From: Yokenella regensburgei ATCC 49455
Lineage (GTDB): Bacteria; Pseudomonadota; Gammaproteobacteria; Enterobacterales; Enterobacteriaceae
Assembly (NCBI RefSeq): GCF_000735455.1
Contig: NZ_JMPS01000040.1
Coordinates: forward strand, 1-64,000
DNA length: 64,000 nt
Direction: 5' to 3'
Part shown: positions 6,829-19,688 of the stretch, piece after piece
Layout of the letters: each line of letters opens with the position of its first letter
Position numbering within the stretch: position 1 is the stretch's first letter
Translations under genes and position numbers: made by a program
Notes under the pieces: generated by a model
The model's database searches: none
What the model was told of the DNA's origin: nothing
What the model saw: only the letters and a program-made list of their open reading frames with translations

Positions 6829-8562
6829 CTAGACAGGCCAAATATTGTCAATAATCAGCTGTACACTTCGGTTGCCACGGAATTCGTTGATATCAAGCTT
6901 ATAAGCCAGCTCAACCTCACGCACACCGTTATCTGGCCAGCAGGCCGTGTCGATATTAAACGCGATGCCGTCGAGCAATGGCCCGCCGCCAACCGGCTCT
7001 ACCATCACTTTTAAATGACGCTCTCCAACCAGGCGCTGCTGCAACAGCCGAAAACGCCCGTCGAACAACGGCTCTGGAAACATTTGTCCCCACGGGCCAG
7101 CATCGCGCAGCATTTGAGCGATTTCCAGCGTCATCTCATTGGGTGACAACGGCCCGTCAGAGACTACTTCACCCTGTAGCAGCGACGGATCCAGCCAGTC
7201 AGTGACCAGCTCACCAAAACGTTGCTGAAACTCGTCAAAACGAGCCTCTTCAAGCGACAGCCCCGCCGCCATGGCATGGCCACCAAACTTGATTATCAAA
7301 CCGGGAAACAGCGTATCAAGGCGCTCCAGAGCATCTCGCATATGCAGGCCCTGAATAGAACGCCCGGAGCCTTTTAACGTACCGTCTCCCGCAGGGGCAA
7401 AAGCAATGACCGGGCGGTGGAAACGCTCTTTTATCCGCGAAGCCAGAATACCGACCACGCCCTGGTGCCATTCGGGGTGATACATGGCGAGGCCCCCCGG
7501 GAGGGTATCCCGAGAGCGCTCAAGCTTTTCGCAAAGCGTCAGCGCTTCTGCCTGCATCCCCTGCTCAATCTCTTTGCGCGTCTGATTCAGCGCATCGAGC
7601 TCGTTGGCGAGCATTCGCGCTTCACCCGGGTTATCACAAAGCAGCAGCGCCACGCCAACGGACATATCATCCAGCCGGCCAGCAGCATTCAGACGCGGCC
7701 CAAGCGCAAAGCCAAGATCGCTTGCCGCCAGCTTCTGCGCTTCACGATTAGACACTTCAAGCAGCGCTTTGATACCGGGACGGCACTTCCCGGCACGAAT
7801 CCGACTGAGCCCCTGCCAGATAAGAATGCGATTGTTAGCATCAAGCGGTACTACGTCCGCCACGGTACCAAGCGCAACCAGGTCGAGCAGCTCCGCCAGA
7901 TTCGGCGGCGTAATGCCTCGCTCCTCGAACCAACCGTTGTCACGCAGGTGGGTACGAAGCGCCAGCATCAGGTAAAACGCCACCCCCACGCCCGCCAGCG
8001 ATTTCGACGGAAAGTCGCAATCATTCAGATTTGGGTTAATGATGGCTTCGGCGGCGGGCAGCGTGTCACCCGGCAGGTGGTGATCGGTCACCAGCACCGG
8101 GATGCCGAGCGCATGCGCACGATCCACTCCCGCGTGGGAAGAGATGCCGTTATCCACGGTCATAATGAGCTGTGCGCCGCGAGCGTGGGCCTGTTCAACC
8201 ACTTCCGGGCTAAGGCCGTAGCCGTCTTCAAAACGGTTCGGCACCAGATAGGCGATGTTCTGGCAACCCAATGCACGCATGCCGAGCACGCTGAGCGCGG
8301 TACTGGTTGCGCCATCGGCGTCGAAATCGCCCACCACGACAATACGCAGCCCTTCCCGGAAGGCGTTATGCAGGATCTCAACGGCCTTTTCCACACCGCT
8401 AAGCTGCTGCCAGGGCAGCATCGCCTTCACGCTGCGTTCAAGATCGCTTGCGCTCTTCACGCCCCGACTGGCGTAAAGTCTGCGCAAAAGCGGCGGCAGT
8501 GACTCAGGTAGCACCACCGCCTCGTCGACTTCTCGCCGACGAAGTTGTATCTGTGATTTCAC
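6829..8562 (-). CDS. recJ: Single-stranded-DNA-specific 5'-3' exonuclease RecJ
   Basis: Degrades 5' single strands in recombinational repair (RecF pathway), mismatch repair and fork processing. 577 aa, the family length in E. coli. DHH phosphoesterase motifs are in order: GDFDADGATST (about residues 78-88), TVDNGISSHAG, TDHHLPGD with the signature DHH, and the DHHA1 motif GGHAMAAGLS near residue 405, followed by the C-terminal OB-type region. Ends 100 bp upstream of prfB and begins five bases after the dsbC stop, so it is probably cotranscribed with xerD-dsbC. Confidence 0.98.
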   Translation of the reverse strand: MKSQIQLRRREVDEAVVLPESLPPLLRRLYASRGVKSASDLERSVKAMLPWQQLSGVEKAVEILHNAFREGLRIVVVGDFDADGATSTALSVLGMRALGCQNIAYLVPNRFEDGYGLSPEVVEQAHARGAQLIMTVDNGISSHAGVDRAHALGIPVLVTDHHLPGDTLPAAEAIINPNLNDCDFPSKSLAGVGVAFYLMLALRTHLRDNGWFEERGITPPNLAELLDLVALGTVADVVPLDANNRILIWQGLSRIRAGKCRPGIKALLEVSNREAQKLAASDLGFALGPRLNAAGRLDDMSVGVALLLCDNPGEARMLANELDALNQTRKEIEQGMQAEALTLCEKLERSRDTLPGGLAMYHPEWHQGVVGILASRIKERFHRPVIAFAPAGDGTLKGSGRSIQGLHMRDALERLDTLFPGLIIKFGGHAMAAGLSLEEARFDEFQQRFGELVTDWLDPSLLQGEVVSDGPLSPNEMTLEIAQMLRDAGPWGQMFPEPLFDGRFRLLQQRLVGERHLKVMVEPVGGGPLLDGIAFNIDTACWPDNGVREVELAYKLDINEFRGNRSVQLIIDNIWPV

Positions 8563-8567
8563 GCGAA

Positions 8568-9281
8568 TCAGTTACCGCTGGTTTGTTTCTGGTGTTCATC
8601 AAGAAACGCTTTCATCTCTTTTGGTCCCTGATAACCAGGTACCACGAAACCGTTGCTCAACACGATGGCCGGCGTTCCGTTCACGCCAAACTGCACGCCC
8701 AGCGCGTAGTGTTTAGCGATATCGATGTCGCAGGAGGCAGGTTTAACACCTTTGCCCTGCATGGCGTCATCAAAGGCTTTCTGGCGGTCTTTGGCACACC
8801 AGATAGATTTCATGTCGCTCTCAGCCTGGCTCTGCACGCCCTGGCGCGGGAAAGCGAGATAGCGCACGGTAATACCAAGCGCGTTGTAGTCTTTCATCTC
8901 TTCATGCAGCTTGTGGCAGTACCCGCAGGTGATATCGGTAAACACGGTGATCACGTGTTTTTCCTGCGGAGCCTTATAGACGATCATCTCTTTTTCTAAC
9001 GCATTCAGGCGGGTCATCAGCAGCTGATTAGTGACGTTTACCGGCTGAGCGCCGCTGACGTCATACATCGGTCCCTGAATGATATGTTTACCGTCTTCGG
9101 TGACGTACAGCACCCCGCTGTCGGTGAGCACGGTTTTCATGCCTGCAACCGGTGCAGCCTGAATATCCGCGTTCTGAACACCCAGTTTCTTCAGGGACTG
9201 TTTGATGGCTGCATCATCAGCATGGGCTACGCCAGAGAGCGAAGCGGCCAGCAGAGTGAACATCAGTAAACCTTTTTTCAT
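8568..9281 (-). CDS. dsbC: Periplasmic thiol:disulfide interchange protein/isomerase DsbC
   Basis: Reshuffles wrong disulfides in the periplasm and is kept reduced by DsbD. 237 aa with a cleavable signal peptide (MKKGLLMFTLLAASLSGVAHA, cut after AHA), an N-terminal dimerisation domain, and a thioredoxin fold with the active site CGYC in FTDITCGYCHKLHEE. The second Cys pair (IWCAKDRQ ... PASCDID) and a cis-Pro loop (GVNGTPAIVL) are present. Located between xerD and recJ, as in E. coli. Confidence 0.98.
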   Translation of the reverse strand: MKKGLLMFTLLAASLSGVAHADDAAIKQSLKKLGVQNADIQAAPVAGMKTVLTDSGVLYVTEDGKHIIQGPMYDVSGAQPVNVTNQLLMTRLNALEKEMIVYKAPQEKHVITVFTDITCGYCHKLHEEMKDYNALGITVRYLAFPRQGVQSQAESDMKSIWCAKDRQKAFDDAMQGKGVKPASCDIDIAKHYALGVQFGVNGTPAIVLSNGFVVPGYQGPKEMKAFLDEHQKQTSGN

Positions 9282-9303
9282 ACCATTTCCTTTTAATCAG
9301 CCT

Positions 9304-10200
9304 TCACGCACGCGGGTGATGCTGTTGATGGAGCTGCCGCAGGCGTTCGGTCGCGACATGGGTGTAGATCTGTGTTGTTGACAGATCGCTATGCCCAAGC
9401 AGCATTTGCACCACGCGCAGATCTGCGCCGTGGTTCAGCAAATGCGTCGCGAACGCATGTCGTAAAACGTGCGGCGAGAGTTTTTCACTGTCTATGCCCG
9501 CCAGTTGAGCATAGTGCTTAATTCGATGCCAGAAGGTCTGGCGCGTCATTTGCTGAGCCCGGGAGCTTGGGAACAGAACATCCAGCGAAACGCCGTTCAG
9601 TAGCCATGGCCGCCCGTGTTCAAGATAATTCTCCAGCCAGTACACCGCTTCTTCTCCCAGCGGAACCAGCCGTTCTTTGTTGCCCTTGCCAATAACCCGC
9701 ACCACCCCTTGTCGCAAACTCACGTCGCTCATGGTCAGGCTAACGAGCTCGGTAACGCGCAGCCCGGTGGCGTAGAGTACTTCCAGCATAGCTTTATCGC
9801 GTAACTCCAGCGGCTGGTCAACTAACGGTGCCTGTAACAGGCTGTCGACCTGCGCCTCGCTGAGATCTTTGGGCAACCGCTGCGGGAGTTTTGGTGAGGC
9901 CAGCTGGGCGCTGGGGTCGTCAGCGCGTAGTTTTTCCCGATACAAATGCTGGAAGAAACGACGCATAGCGCTCAGCAAACGAGCAGAACTGGTTGCTTTG
10001 TAGCCACCGGCTTTACGTTCAGCAAGCAGCGCCTGCAGTTCGTCATGCTGAACGGTTTCGAGGGTTGATCCGCGATGGTTCAGCCACTCCACCAGCATGG
10101 TCAGATCCCGACGATAGGCGCTGAGCGTGTTTTCCGCCAGATTTTTCTCAAGCCACAGCGCATCGAGAAACTGTTCTATTTGTGCGAGATCCTTTTCCAC
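9304..10200 (-). CDS. xerD: Tyrosine recombinase XerD
   Basis: With XerC resolves chromosome dimers at dif under FtsK control. 298 aa, identical to E. coli in length. Core-binding domain at the N-terminus, then the catalytic residues Arg (ATGLRVTELV), Lys (RVIGKGNKERLVP), His/Arg (SPHVLRHAFATHLL), His (LGHSDLSTTQ) and Tyr (IYTHV), and the FtsK-contacting C-terminal tail LRQLHQQHHPRA. First gene of xerD-dsbC-recJ. This is the housekeeping recombinase, distinct from the island integrase at the left edge. Confidence 0.98.
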   Translation of the reverse strand: MEKDLAQIEQFLDALWLEKNLAENTLSAYRRDLTMLVEWLNHRGSTLETVQHDELQALLAERKAGGYKATSSARLLSAMRRFFQHLYREKLRADDPSAQLASPKLPQRLPKDLSEAQVDSLLQAPLVDQPLELRDKAMLEVLYATGLRVTELVSLTMSDVSLRQGVVRVIGKGNKERLVPLGEEAVYWLENYLEHGRPWLLNGVSLDVLFPSSRAQQMTRQTFWHRIKHYAQLAGIDSEKLSPHVLRHAFATHLLNHGADLRVVQMLLGHSDLSTTQIYTHVATERLRQLHQQHHPRA

Positions 10201-10301
10201 ATTCGCTCCTCTCAGTCGGCAACCCGGGTCATTATGCCTGAACGGAATTCATTTCTGTTACACTAGCGCGAAGTCATAGCAATAAATGAGACGTTTACGC
10301 G

Positions 10302-10823
10302 ATGAACATTGGCCTTTTTTATGGTTCCAGTACCTGTTACACCGAAATGGCGGCGGAAAAAATCCGCGACGTGATCGGCGACGAACTGGTGACGCTGCAC
10401 AATCTTAAAGATGATTCACCCTCGTTGATGGAGCAGTACGATGTGCTCATCCTTGGTATTCCGACCTGGGATTTTGGTGAAATCCAGGAAGACTGGGAAG
10501 CCGTCTGGGAACAACTGGATACGCTGAATCTGCAGGGCAAGATCATCGCGTTATACGGTATGGGCGATCAACTTGGCTACGGCGAGTGGTTCCTCGACGC
10601 CCTTGGTATGCTGCACGATAAGCTGGTCACCAAAGGCGTACAGATGATTGGCTATTGGCCAACGGAAGGTTATGAGTTCACCAGCCAGAAACCCATTATT
10701 GCCGACGGGCAACTGTTCGTTGGGCTGGCGCTGGATGAAACCAACCAGTACGACCTGAGCGATGAGCGCATCCAGAACTGGTGCGAGCAAATCCTCGGTG
10801 AAATGGCTGAACGCTTCTCCTGA
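10302..10823 (+). CDS. fldB: Flavodoxin 2
   Basis: Small FMN electron carrier, 173 aa, of the long-chain flavodoxin type; part of the SoxRS response in E. coli. The phosphate-binding loop [14 protein letters not shown] at residues 8-21 and the FMN-stacking region ([14 protein letters not shown]) are visible. Divergent from xerD (101 bp apart) and convergent with cptA (five bases between stops). Confidence 0.97.
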   Translation: MNIGLFYGSSTCYTEMAAEKIRDVIGDELVTLHNLKDDSPSLMEQYDVLILGIPTWDFGEIQEDWEAVWEQLDTLNLQGKIIALYGMGDQLGYGEWFLDALGMLHDKLVTKGVQMIGYWPTEGYEFTSQKPIIADGQLFVGLALDETNQYDLSDERIQNWCEQILGEMAERFS

Positions 10824-10828
10824 GCCCG

Positions 10829-11239
10829 CTACTGTTGCGCCGGTTGTTGCATAATTATCCGGCGCAAATCCCGCCACTCTCCGGCTTCCATACTGTCTGC
10901 CGCCAGCCATAGATGATGTTTACGGCGATGACCGACGCGACGGATCCGCAGCAGCATCCCGCCAGATAATATCCAGGGTGTGCCCAGGATATCCCACTCC
11001 TGATTTTGCCAGCGTAGACGTGAATCTATCAGTAGTTTAATTTCGCCCTGCCGCGCGTTTATCCTCCGCTGGCTGCGGACGCAGTCAAACACCACCAGCG
11101 AAAGCAGCAGCAGCCACAGCGGCGTATAGCTCAACGGCCAGGGCATCAGTAATACCACCCCGGCCACCACGCCATGAAGTAGCAATGACAACCATTGTGC
11201 GCGCCATGAGACGCGAAGATCAGATTGCCACAGGACCAC
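10829..11239 (-). CDS. cptA: CptA (YgfX), inner-membrane protein, GTG start
   Basis: About 136 aa. The start is taken as the GTG at 11237-11239 (reading [16 protein letters not shown]), matching the E. coli YgfX N-terminus; a longer frame exists upstream but would lie wholly within sdhE. Two transmembrane segments ([21 protein letters not shown] and [15 protein letters not shown]) precede a basic cytoplasmic domain. The protein was proposed as the toxin partner of SdhE/CptB; the partner gene is now better known for flavinylation, so the toxin role is uncertain. It overlaps sdhE by 20 bases, implying translational coupling. Confidence 0.9.
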   Translation of the reverse strand: MVLWQSDLRVSWRAQWLSLLLHGVVAGVVLLMPWPLSYTPLWLLLLSLVVFDCVRSQRRINARQGEIKLLIDSRLRWQNQEWDILGTPWILSGGMLLRIRRVGHRRKHHLWLAADSMEAGEWRDLRRIIMQQPAQQ

Positions 11240-11486
11240 GTTCCCGATTCCGTGTCTGAATAAGTTGTACCATGCGCTGGAAACCGGCATCGGCAGGTTT
11301 GCCGTGGTTCATCAGCCAGTTAAACAGGTCTGGGTCGTCGCACTCCAGCAGACGAACGAAGAGGAGTTTATCTTCATCACTCAGCGTGTCGTACTCGTAC
11401 TCAAAGAACGGCATGATGGAGATATCAAGTTCGCGCATACCGCGACGGCATGCCCAGTGGATACGGGCTTTGTTATTAATGTCCAT
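11220..11486 (-). CDS. sdhE: Succinate dehydrogenase flavinylation factor SdhE (YgfY/CptB)
   Basis: Helps attach FAD covalently to SdhA and FrdA. 88 aa, all-helical, with the FAD-assembly motif RGMRELD (RGxxE) at residues 15-21 and the conserved MPFFE sequence shortly after. First gene of the sdhE-cptA pair; divergent from ygfZ across a 246-bp gap. Confidence 0.97.
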   Translation of the reverse strand: MDINNKARIHWACRRGMRELDISIMPFFEYEYDTLSDEDKLLFVRLLECDDPDLFNWLMNHGKPADAGFQRMVQLIQTRNRERGPVAI

Positions 11487-11732
11487 GTTGTCCTTCCTGC
11501 ATAACGATACCGAATAGTTTAACGCGTTTTCCGCCCTTACTTTACAGGATTATTACACTGTGCGGTGCCTCTTCCACAAAAAACCCTTTTACTTGCAAGG
11601 ATTTCAATTTTTCTCGTGTCTTCTCGCATAACCGTCAAACGGCACAAAAGGGCTGTGGAAAGCGCTTGCATTAGGGCCTGTCTCTTTTACCATTAGTCAT
11701 TATCAGAGCGTTAAGCAATTCAGGACATTATT
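11487..11732. promoter_or_regulatory. Divergent promoter region sdhE/ygfZ
   Basis: Non-coding 246 bp between two divergent genes, with AT-rich stretches on both sides. It holds the promoters of both transcription units. I see no operator that I can name. Confidence 0.5.
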
Positions 11733-12716
11733 ATGGCATTTACTCCATTTCCTCCGCGCCAGCCTACCGCCTCTGCGCGTCTGCCGCTGACGCTAATGAC
11801 CCTTGATGACTGGGCACTGGCACGCATTACCGGCCCTGATGCCGAGAAATACCTGCAGGGGCAAGTGACTGCAGATGTCGCGCAAATGAACGACAGCCAG
11901 CATCTGCTGGCCGCGCACTGTGACGGAAAAGGTAAAATGTGGAGCAATCTGCGTCTTTTCCGTCAGCCCGAAGGCTTTGCCTGGCTTGAGCGCCGTAGCC
12001 TGCGCGATGCCCAACTCACCGAGCTGAAAAAATATGCCGTGTTCTCGAAAGCGACCATTGCCGCTGATGATGAACATGTTCTGCTGGGCGTTGCCGGTTT
12101 CCAGGCACGCGCAGCGCTGGCAAATCTGTTTACCACCCTTCCTGACGCCGAACAGCAGGTTACCCATAATGACGCGACGACCCTGCTGTGGTTTGCCGAA
12201 CCGGCTGAACGTTTCCTGCTGGTGACCGATGTCGCCACCGCAGAGAGCATCGTTGACGCTTTACGCAGTGAAGCACAGCTGAACAACAGCCAGCAGTGGC
12301 TGGCGCTCGATATTGAAGCCGGGATCCCGGTTATCGACGCGGCGAACAGCGGGCAGTTTATTCCGCAGGCCACCAACCTGCAGGCGCTGGGCGGGATCAG
12401 CTTCAAAAAAGGGTGCTATACCGGTCAGGAGATGGTGGCACGAGCAAAATTCCGGGGCGCCAATAAACGTGCGCTGTGGTATCTGGCAGGTCACGCCAGC
12501 CGCGTACCGGAAGCCGGAGAAGATTTAGAGTTGAAAATGGGTGACAACTGGCGCCGTACCGGCACCGTACTCGCCGCCGTTCAGCTCGACGACGCCCGCG
12601 TGCTCGTTCAGGTCGTGATGAACAATGACATGGAAGCTGACAGCGTATTTCGCGTTCGCGACGATGCTAATACCCTGAGCATCGAGCCGCTGCCTTATAG
12701 CCTGGAAGAAGAATAA
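11733..12716 (+). CDS. ygfZ: YgfZ, folate-dependent Fe-S cluster assembly/repair protein
   Basis: Related to glycine-cleavage T-protein and needed for activity of some Fe-S enzymes such as MiaB. 327 aa. The signature KGCYTGQE with its essential cysteine appears in [21 protein letters not shown] around residue 228. Single-gene unit, closed by a strong terminator. Near-full-length agreement with the E. coli protein. Confidence 0.97.
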   Translation: MAFTPFPPRQPTASARLPLTLMTLDDWALARITGPDAEKYLQGQVTADVAQMNDSQHLLAAHCDGKGKMWSNLRLFRQPEGFAWLERRSLRDAQLTELKKYAVFSKATIAADDEHVLLGVAGFQARAALANLFTTLPDAEQQVTHNDATTLLWFAEPAERFLLVTDVATAESIVDALRSEAQLNNSQQWLALDIEAGIPVIDAANSGQFIPQATNLQALGGISFKKGCYTGQEMVARAKFRGANKRALWYLAGHASRVPEAGEDLELKMGDNWRRTGTVLAAVQLDDARVLVQVVMNNDMEADSVFRVRDDANTLSIEPLPYSLEEE

Positions 12717-12730
12717 GATCTTTAGTCACG

Positions 12731-12760
12731 CGACCCGGCACCGCCGCCGGGTCGTTGTTG
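12731..12760 (+). terminator. Intrinsic terminator after ygfZ
   Basis: Stem CGACCCGGC (12731-12739) with GCCGGGTCG (12746-12754), six-base loop, then TTGTTG. The convergent yqfA ends ten bases further on. Confidence 0.8.
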
Positions 12761-12764
12761 CTAT

Positions 12765-13454
<690 letters not shown>

Positions 13455-13581
13455 TCACTAGCGTAACTGAGAATGATTCCAGTGAACACATGTTCGCTAA
13501 AATAAATACGTGAATATTTATAACCATCACAAAATCATTAAGTTACGTTTTTATTTCAACTAACAGGTGTTCTCTATAAAC

Positions 13582-13893
13582 TCAAAGGCATTTGAATTCA
13601 ATCACATAAAACTGATTCTCACCGGGGTAAATGTCTGAAATAACTTGCTTAAGCTGCGCCAGAGTCATGTTTTCCTGTTGGGCATGCTGAGTGGTAAGAG
13701 CGTCGAGCGTCACCGTTGAGGTTGCCACTACCTCGATAGTGCAGAAGTAGCCATCATCTTCGTAGCGCCCCACGCGCAGAATATCCCCGACGTTAAAGTG
13801 TGACTCGCTCGCGTCGCGCAGGGTTATGGTTTTACGCCCGGCTAAAATGTCTTCCTGAAAGCGCTGAAAAAAAGTGATGTCGTTAGCTGTCAT
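13582..13893 (-). CDS. yqfB: N4-acetylcytidine amidohydrolase YqfB (ASCH domain)
   Basis: Removes the acetyl group from N4-acetylcytidine and related amides. 103 aa; the start [22 protein letters not shown] at 13893 matches E. coli YqfB, and a longer frame upstream is not conserved. The catalytic Lys/Thr (GRKTIT) and Glu (QQENMT) positions reported for the E. coli enzyme are present. One of the smallest monomeric amidohydrolase families. The N-terminal coding region lies back to back with the regulator gene to the right, 46 bp between starts. Confidence 0.95.
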   Translation of the reverse strand: MTANDITFFQRFQEDILAGRKTITLRDASESHFNVGDILRVGRYEDDGYFCTIEVVATSTVTLDALTTQHAQQENMTLAQLKQVISDIYPGENQFYVIEFKCL

Positions 13894-13939
13894 GTTATGC
13901 TTTCCTTTCGCTGAATGTCTGTCGAGAGTAACCCGTACC

Positions 13940-14674
13940 GTGAGCCTATTTTCACACGCCGCCATTGCCAGCCTCAACAATCTCGAAATGATGGTCTACC
14001 ACTTTGTCATCAAAAATCGCGACACGGTGATGTACATGACCATTCGTGAACTGGCCGATGCCGCGGGGGTATCCACGACCACGGTGCTGCGTTTTTGCCG
14101 TCGCCTGGGCTGTGAAGGGTACTCTGAGTTTCGGGTGCGTTTTAAATTATATTTAGAGCAGGAAGAACCTCAACAGACAAATTTTGGTGCCAGCGAAATA
14201 ATCAGTTTTTTTAAAAGCGTTAATAACGACGAGTTCGATACACTACTTGATGATGCGGTCGATATTATCCTCGCTTCAGAACGTATTATTTTTGTCGGTG
14301 CAGGCACCTCCGGTTCTCTGGCAAAATATGGCGCACGTTTTTTCTCCAACGTTGGTAAATTCAGTAACCATATTGACGACCCTTATTTCCCGGTCACCAA
14401 CGATATGGCAAAGAATGCGCTGGCGATTGTGCTGTCGGTCTCCGGAGAAACCGAAGAGATCCTGCGCTTTGCCAGCCAGTTCAGTCTGCATCACTGTAAA
14501 GTGCTCTCCATTACCAGCCACGAGCACTCACGCCTGGCAAAGCTTGCTGATTTTAACCTCTCCTGGCATGTTCCTCAGACTCGTATAGCGGGCGTCTACG
14601 ATATTACGACCCAAATCCCGGTTATTTATATTCTGGAATCCCTGGGGCGAAAACTTGCCAAAAAGCTACGTTAA
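13940..14674 (+). CDS. MurR/RpiR-family sugar-phosphate-responsive regulator, probable BglA regulator
   Basis: About 244 aa. The N-terminal RpiR helix-turn-helix reads [26 protein letters not shown]; the C-terminal SIS domain ([24 protein letters not shown] ... [16 protein letters not shown]) binds phosphosugars. I prefer the GTG at 13940 because residues from [13 protein letters not shown] onwards look like a family N-terminus; an ATG at 13874 in the same frame would overlap yqfB, and an internal ATG at about 13988 would shorten it. bglA begins 118 bp downstream on the same strand, so control of 6-phospho-beta-glucoside use is the natural inference. It does not appear at this point in the E. 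coli K-12 map as I know it. Confidence 0.85.
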   Translation: MSLFSHAAIASLNNLEMMVYHFVIKNRDTVMYMTIRELADAAGVSTTTVLRFCRRLGCEGYSEFRVRFKLYLEQEEPQQTNFGASEIISFFKSVNNDEFDTLLDDAVDIILASERIIFVGAGTSGSLAKYGARFFSNVGKFSNHIDDPYFPVTNDMAKNALAIVLSVSGETEEILRFASQFSLHHCKVLSITSHEHSRLAKLADFNLSWHVPQTRIAGVYDITTQIPVIYILESLGRKLAKKLR

Positions 14675-14777
14675 AAAACAGCTTGTTTTTTGGATGTGAC
14701 AAATCACATTCGGCCTGAATTGTTATATCGTGACAATTCACTTCGCTTTGTTAGACTCATTTTCAGCGATTTATTGA

Positions 14778-16226
<1,449 letters not shown>

Positions 16227-16231
16227 TTATT

Positions 16232-16263
16232 TGCCGGATGTGACGTGAAAACGTTATCCGGCA
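16232..16263. repeat. REP-like palindromic element
   Basis: TGCCGGATGTGACGTG followed by ACGTTATCCGGCA forms the imperfect palindrome of the enterobacterial REP family (GCCGGAT ... ATCCGGC with ACG-type inner arms), placed as usual just after a stop codon. Confidence 0.75.
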
Positions 16264-16287
16264 GAAAATGAATTATCTCCAAAAAAT

Positions 16288-16307
16288 AAGGGCGCCGGAG
16301 CGCCCTT
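16288..16307. terminator. Bidirectional intrinsic terminator bglA/gcvP
   Basis: Perfect 8-bp stem AAGGGCGC/GCGCCCTT with CGGA tetraloop, preceded by AAAAAAT on the + strand (T run for the minus-strand gcvP transcript). It lies between convergent bglA and gcvP. Confidence 0.85.
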
Positions 16308-16330
16308 AATCAAACCGTAAACCAATGTGG

Positions 16331-19204
16331 TTACTCGTAATCGCTCATCGGTACACAAGAGCAGAACAGATTACGATCGCCGTAAACGTCATCCAGACGT
16401 TTCACCGTCGGCCAGTATTTGTTTGCAAAGCCTCCCGGGAAGACCGCCTGCTCGCGGGTGTACGCATGGTTCCACTCGCTCACCAGCTCATTCTGGGTGT
16501 GCGGTGCGTTCACCAGCGGGTTATCTTCCAGCGTCCAGTGACCCTGCTTCACCTGGTCAATTTCAGCACGGATAGCCAGCATCGCATCGATGAAGCGGTC
16601 CAGCTCCACCTTGCTTTCCGATTCCGTCGGCTCCACCATCAGCGTACCCGCAACCGGGAACGACATGGTCGGTGCGTGGAAGCCGTAGTCAATCAGGCGT
16701 TTAGCGATGTCGAGCTCGCTGATGCCGGTCTCTTCTTTCAGAGGGCGAATATCCAGAATACATTCGTGCGCCACGCGACCGTCGCGGCCGGTATACAGCA
16801 CCGGGAACGCGTCTTTCAGACGGGTCGCGATGTAGTTGGCGTTCAGAATAGCCATCTGGCTCGCCTGCTTCAGGCCTTCAGCCCCCATCATACGGATGTA
16901 CATCCAGCTGATTGGCAGGATTGAAGCGCTGCCGAACGGTGCAGCAGAAACCGCACCCTGACGGGTCAGCATACCTTCAATTTGCACCACGCTGTGGCCC
17001 GGCACGAACGGAGCCAGGTGCGCTTTCACGCCGATAGGCCCCATACCCGGGCCGCCACCGCCGTGCGGGATGCAGAAGGTTTTGTGCAGGTTGAGGTGAG
17101 AGACGTCGGCACCGATAAAGCCCGGTGAAGTGATCCCCACCTGAGCGTTCATGTTTGCGCCATCGAGATAAACCTGACCGCCGAACTGGTGTACGATTTC
17201 GCATACTTCACGAATTGTCTCTTCGTACACGCCGTGGGTAGACGGATAGGTCACCATGATACAGGAGAGGTTCTCACCCGCTTGTTCTGCTTTTGCACGC
17301 AGATCGGCGAGATCGATGTTACCGTTCTTATCACAGGCCACAACCACTACCTGCATCCCTGCCATCTGGGCAGACGCCGGGTTAGTGCCGTGCGCGGAGC
17401 TTGGGATCAGGCAGATATCACGATGACCGTCGTTGCGGCTTTCGTGATAGTGACGGATCGCCAGCAGGCCCGCATATTCGCCCTGCGCGCCGGAGTTCGG
17501 CTGCATGCAGATTGCGTCATAACCGGTCAACTTCACCAGCCACTCGGAGAGCTGGCTAATCATCTGATGATAGCCTTCCGCCTGCTCTGTCGGGCAGAAC
17601 GGGTGCAGTTCGGCAAATTCCGGCCAGGTGATCGGCAGCATTTCTGCGGCGGCGTTGAGCTTCATGGTGCAGGAGCCCAGCGGGATCATCGCCTGGTTCA
17701 GCGCCAGATCTTTGCGCTCAAGCGAGTGCATATAACGCATCATCTCGGTTTCGCTGTGATAGCGATTAAACACCGGATGGGTCAGGATAGCGTCATCACG
17801 CAGCATCGGAGCCGGGATAGAGCGGCTGTCGAGGGCAATTTCTTTATCGAGCTTATCGATATCCAGGCCGTGATTGTCGCCAAGGAACACGGTAAACAGA
17901 TTCAGCACGTCTTCCCGGGTTGTGGCTTCGTCGAGGGTAATCCCCACCGCGCCAACGATATCGCTACGCAGGTTGATTTCCGCCGCTTCAGCACGAGCCA
18001 GCACTGTTGCTTTGTCCGCCACTTCTACGCACAGGGTGTCAAAGTAGTGAGCAAAACGCAGCTTCTGGCCCTTCTGCTGCAGGCCGGTCGCCAGCACATC
18101 GGTCAGACGATGAATACGGCCCGCAATACGCTTGAGACCAACCGGACCATGGAACACCGCGTAGAGGCTGGCAATGTTAGCCAGCAGCACCTGGGAAGTA
18201 CAAATGTTGGAGTTCGCTTTCTCGCGACGGATATGCTGCTCGCGAGTCTGCATCGCCATGCGCAGCGCCGTGTTACCCGCAGCATCTTTCGATACCCCGA
18301 TAATACGGCCAGGCATAGAGCGTTTGAATTCATCTTTTGCCGCGAAGAATGCGGCATGTGGGCCACCGTAACCCATCGGTACACCGAAGCGCTGCGCGGA
18401 ACCGAAGACAATGTCGGCACCCTGTTTGCCAGGCGCGGTGAGCATGACCAGGGTCATGAAGTCAGCGGCGACGCTGACCACCACTTTGCGGGATTTCAGC
18501 TCAGCAATCAGTTTGCTGTAGTCGTGAATTTCACCGGTGGTGCCAACCTGCTGCAGCAGTACGCCAAAGACGTCCTGGTGATCCAGCGCTTTTTCAGCGT
18601 CATCAACGATAACGTCAAAACCGAAGGTTTCGGCACGGGTACGCACCACGTCCAGGGTCTGCGGGTGAACGTCCGCCGCCACGAAGAAGCGGTTGGCGTT
18701 TTTCAGTTTGCTGACGCGCTTTGCCATCGCCATGGCTTCTGCCGCCGCGGTTGCTTCATCCAGCAGAGAAGCGGAGGCGATATCCAGTCCGGTCAGATCC
18801 AGCGTTACCTGCTGGAAGTTCAGCAATGATTCGAGACGGCCCTGAGATACTTCCGGCTGATACGGGGTATATGCGGTGTACCAGCCCGGGTTTTCCAGCA
18901 TGTTGCGCAGGATAACCGGCGGCAGCTGCACGGCGGTGTAGCCCATGCCAATGTAAGACTTAAAGCGCTTGTTGCGACCCGCGATGGCTTTCAGTTCTGC
19001 CAGCGCTGCAAATTCGGTTGTCGACTCACCCACCTGCGGCGGTGTGGCAAGCTGGATATCCTTAGGCACAATCTGCCCGATGAGCGCGTTTAACGAATCA
19101 GCGCCTACGGTGTTGAGCATCTCCTGCTGTTGCTGAGTGTCCGGTCCAATGTGACGTTCAATAAAAGCGCCGCGGTTTTCAAGCTGGCTTAAAGTCTGGG
19201 TCAT
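16331..19204 (-). CDS. gcvP: Glycine decarboxylase, P protein of the glycine cleavage system
   Basis: PLP enzyme that decarboxylates glycine and passes the aminomethyl group to the lipoyl arm of GcvH. 957 aa from [14 protein letters not shown] at 19204, the E. coli length; seven more upstream codons are open but not conserved. Both family halves are present; the PLP lysine lies in [20 protein letters not shown] and a glycine-rich loop follows. Third gene of gcvTHP; a CCCTCTCCC-type hairpin lies between gcvH and this gene. Convergent with bglA. Confidence 0.98.
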   Translation of the reverse strand: MTQTLSQLENRGAFIERHIGPDTQQQQEMLNTVGADSLNALIGQIVPKDIQLATPPQVGESTTEFAALAELKAIAGRNKRFKSYIGMGYTAVQLPPVILRNMLENPGWYTAYTPYQPEVSQGRLESLLNFQQVTLDLTGLDIASASLLDEATAAAEAMAMAKRVSKLKNANRFFVAADVHPQTLDVVRTRAETFGFDVIVDDAEKALDHQDVFGVLLQQVGTTGEIHDYSKLIAELKSRKVVVSVAADFMTLVMLTAPGKQGADIVFGSAQRFGVPMGYGGPHAAFFAAKDEFKRSMPGRIIGVSKDAAGNTALRMAMQTREQHIRREKANSNICTSQVLLANIASLYAVFHGPVGLKRIAGRIHRLTDVLATGLQQKGQKLRFAHYFDTLCVEVADKATVLARAEAAEINLRSDIVGAVGITLDEATTREDVLNLFTVFLGDNHGLDIDKLDKEIALDSRSIPAPMLRDDAILTHPVFNRYHSETEMMRYMHSLERKDLALNQAMIPLGSCTMKLNAAAEMLPITWPEFAELHPFCPTEQAEGYHQMISQLSEWLVKLTGYDAICMQPNSGAQGEYAGLLAIRHYHESRNDGHRDICLIPSSAHGTNPASAQMAGMQVVVVACDKNGNIDLADLRAKAEQAGENLSCIMVTYPSTHGVYEETIREVCEIVHQFGGQVYLDGANMNAQVGITSPGFIGADVSHLNLHKTFCIPHGGGGPGMGPIGVKAHLAPFVPGHSVVQIEGMLTRQGAVSAAPFGSASILPISWMYIRMMGAEGLKQASQMAILNANYIATRLKDAFPVLYTGRDGRVAHECILDIRPLKEETGISELDIAKRLIDYGFHAPTMSFPVAGTLMVEPTESESKVELDRFIDAMLAIRAEIDQVKQGHWTLEDNPLVNAPHTQNELVSEWNHAYTREQAVFPGGFANKYWPTVKRLDDVYGDRNLFCSCVPMSDYE

Positions 19205-19240
19205 GAGCGATGGTTCCTGAAACATGCAGTGATTTTAAGA

Positions 19241-19265
19241 TTTCCTCTCCCTGAGGGAGAGGAAA
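19241..19265. repeat. CCCTCTCCC-type hairpin between gcvH and gcvP
   Basis: Perfect 11-bp arms TTTCCTCTCCC (19241-19251) and GGGAGAGGAAA (19255-19265) with a TGA loop. Similar hairpins lie at 26844, 50307 and 53408. Here it is inside an operon, so it may stabilise or attenuate rather than end the transcript. Confidence 0.8.
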
Positions 19266-19271
19266 AAAACC

Positions 19272-19661
19272 TTATTCGTCTTCTAACAGGGCTTCGTATG
19301 CGGCAGCATCCAGCAGAGCAGCAACCTGAGATTCGTCGCTGGCTTTGATCTTGAAGATCCAGCCGTCGGTGTACGGATCGCTGTTAACCAGTTCCGGAGA
19401 ATCGCTCAGTTCGTCATTAACCGCGACGATCTCACCGCTAATCGGAGCATAGATATCGGATGCTGCTTTTACAGATTCCGCTACCGCGCAGTCATCGCCT
19501 GCGTCAACGTTTTTACCCACGTCCGGCAGGTCGACAAATACCATGTCACCCAGCAGCTCCTGCGCGTGCTCGGTAATACCGACGGTGTAAGTGCCATCCG
19601 CTTCTTTACGCAGCCATTCGTGTTCTTTGCTGTATTTCAGTTCTGCAGGTACGTTGCTCAT
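19272..19661 (-). CDS. gcvH: Glycine cleavage system H protein
   Basis: Lipoylated carrier that shuttles the aminomethyl group between GcvP, GcvT and the lipoamide dehydrogenase. 129 aa. The lipoyl lysine is in [18 protein letters not shown] around residue 65, in a biotinyl/lipoyl-type beta barrel. Lies 27 bp after gcvT and 67 bp before gcvP on the same strand. Confidence 0.98.
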   Translation of the reverse strand: MSNVPAELKYSKEHEWLRKEADGTYTVGITEHAQELLGDMVFVDLPDVGKNVDAGDDCAVAESVKAASDIYAPISGEIVAVNDELSDSPELVNSDPYTDGWIFKIKASDESQVAALLDAAAYEALLEDE

Positions 19662-19688
19662 TCAAAATTCTCCAGAAAAAATAATCGA

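Noticed and set aside
17189..18829. 546-codon plus-strand frame opposite gcvP
   Set aside because: Antisense shadow of a strongly conserved gene, with composition typical of reversed coding sequence.
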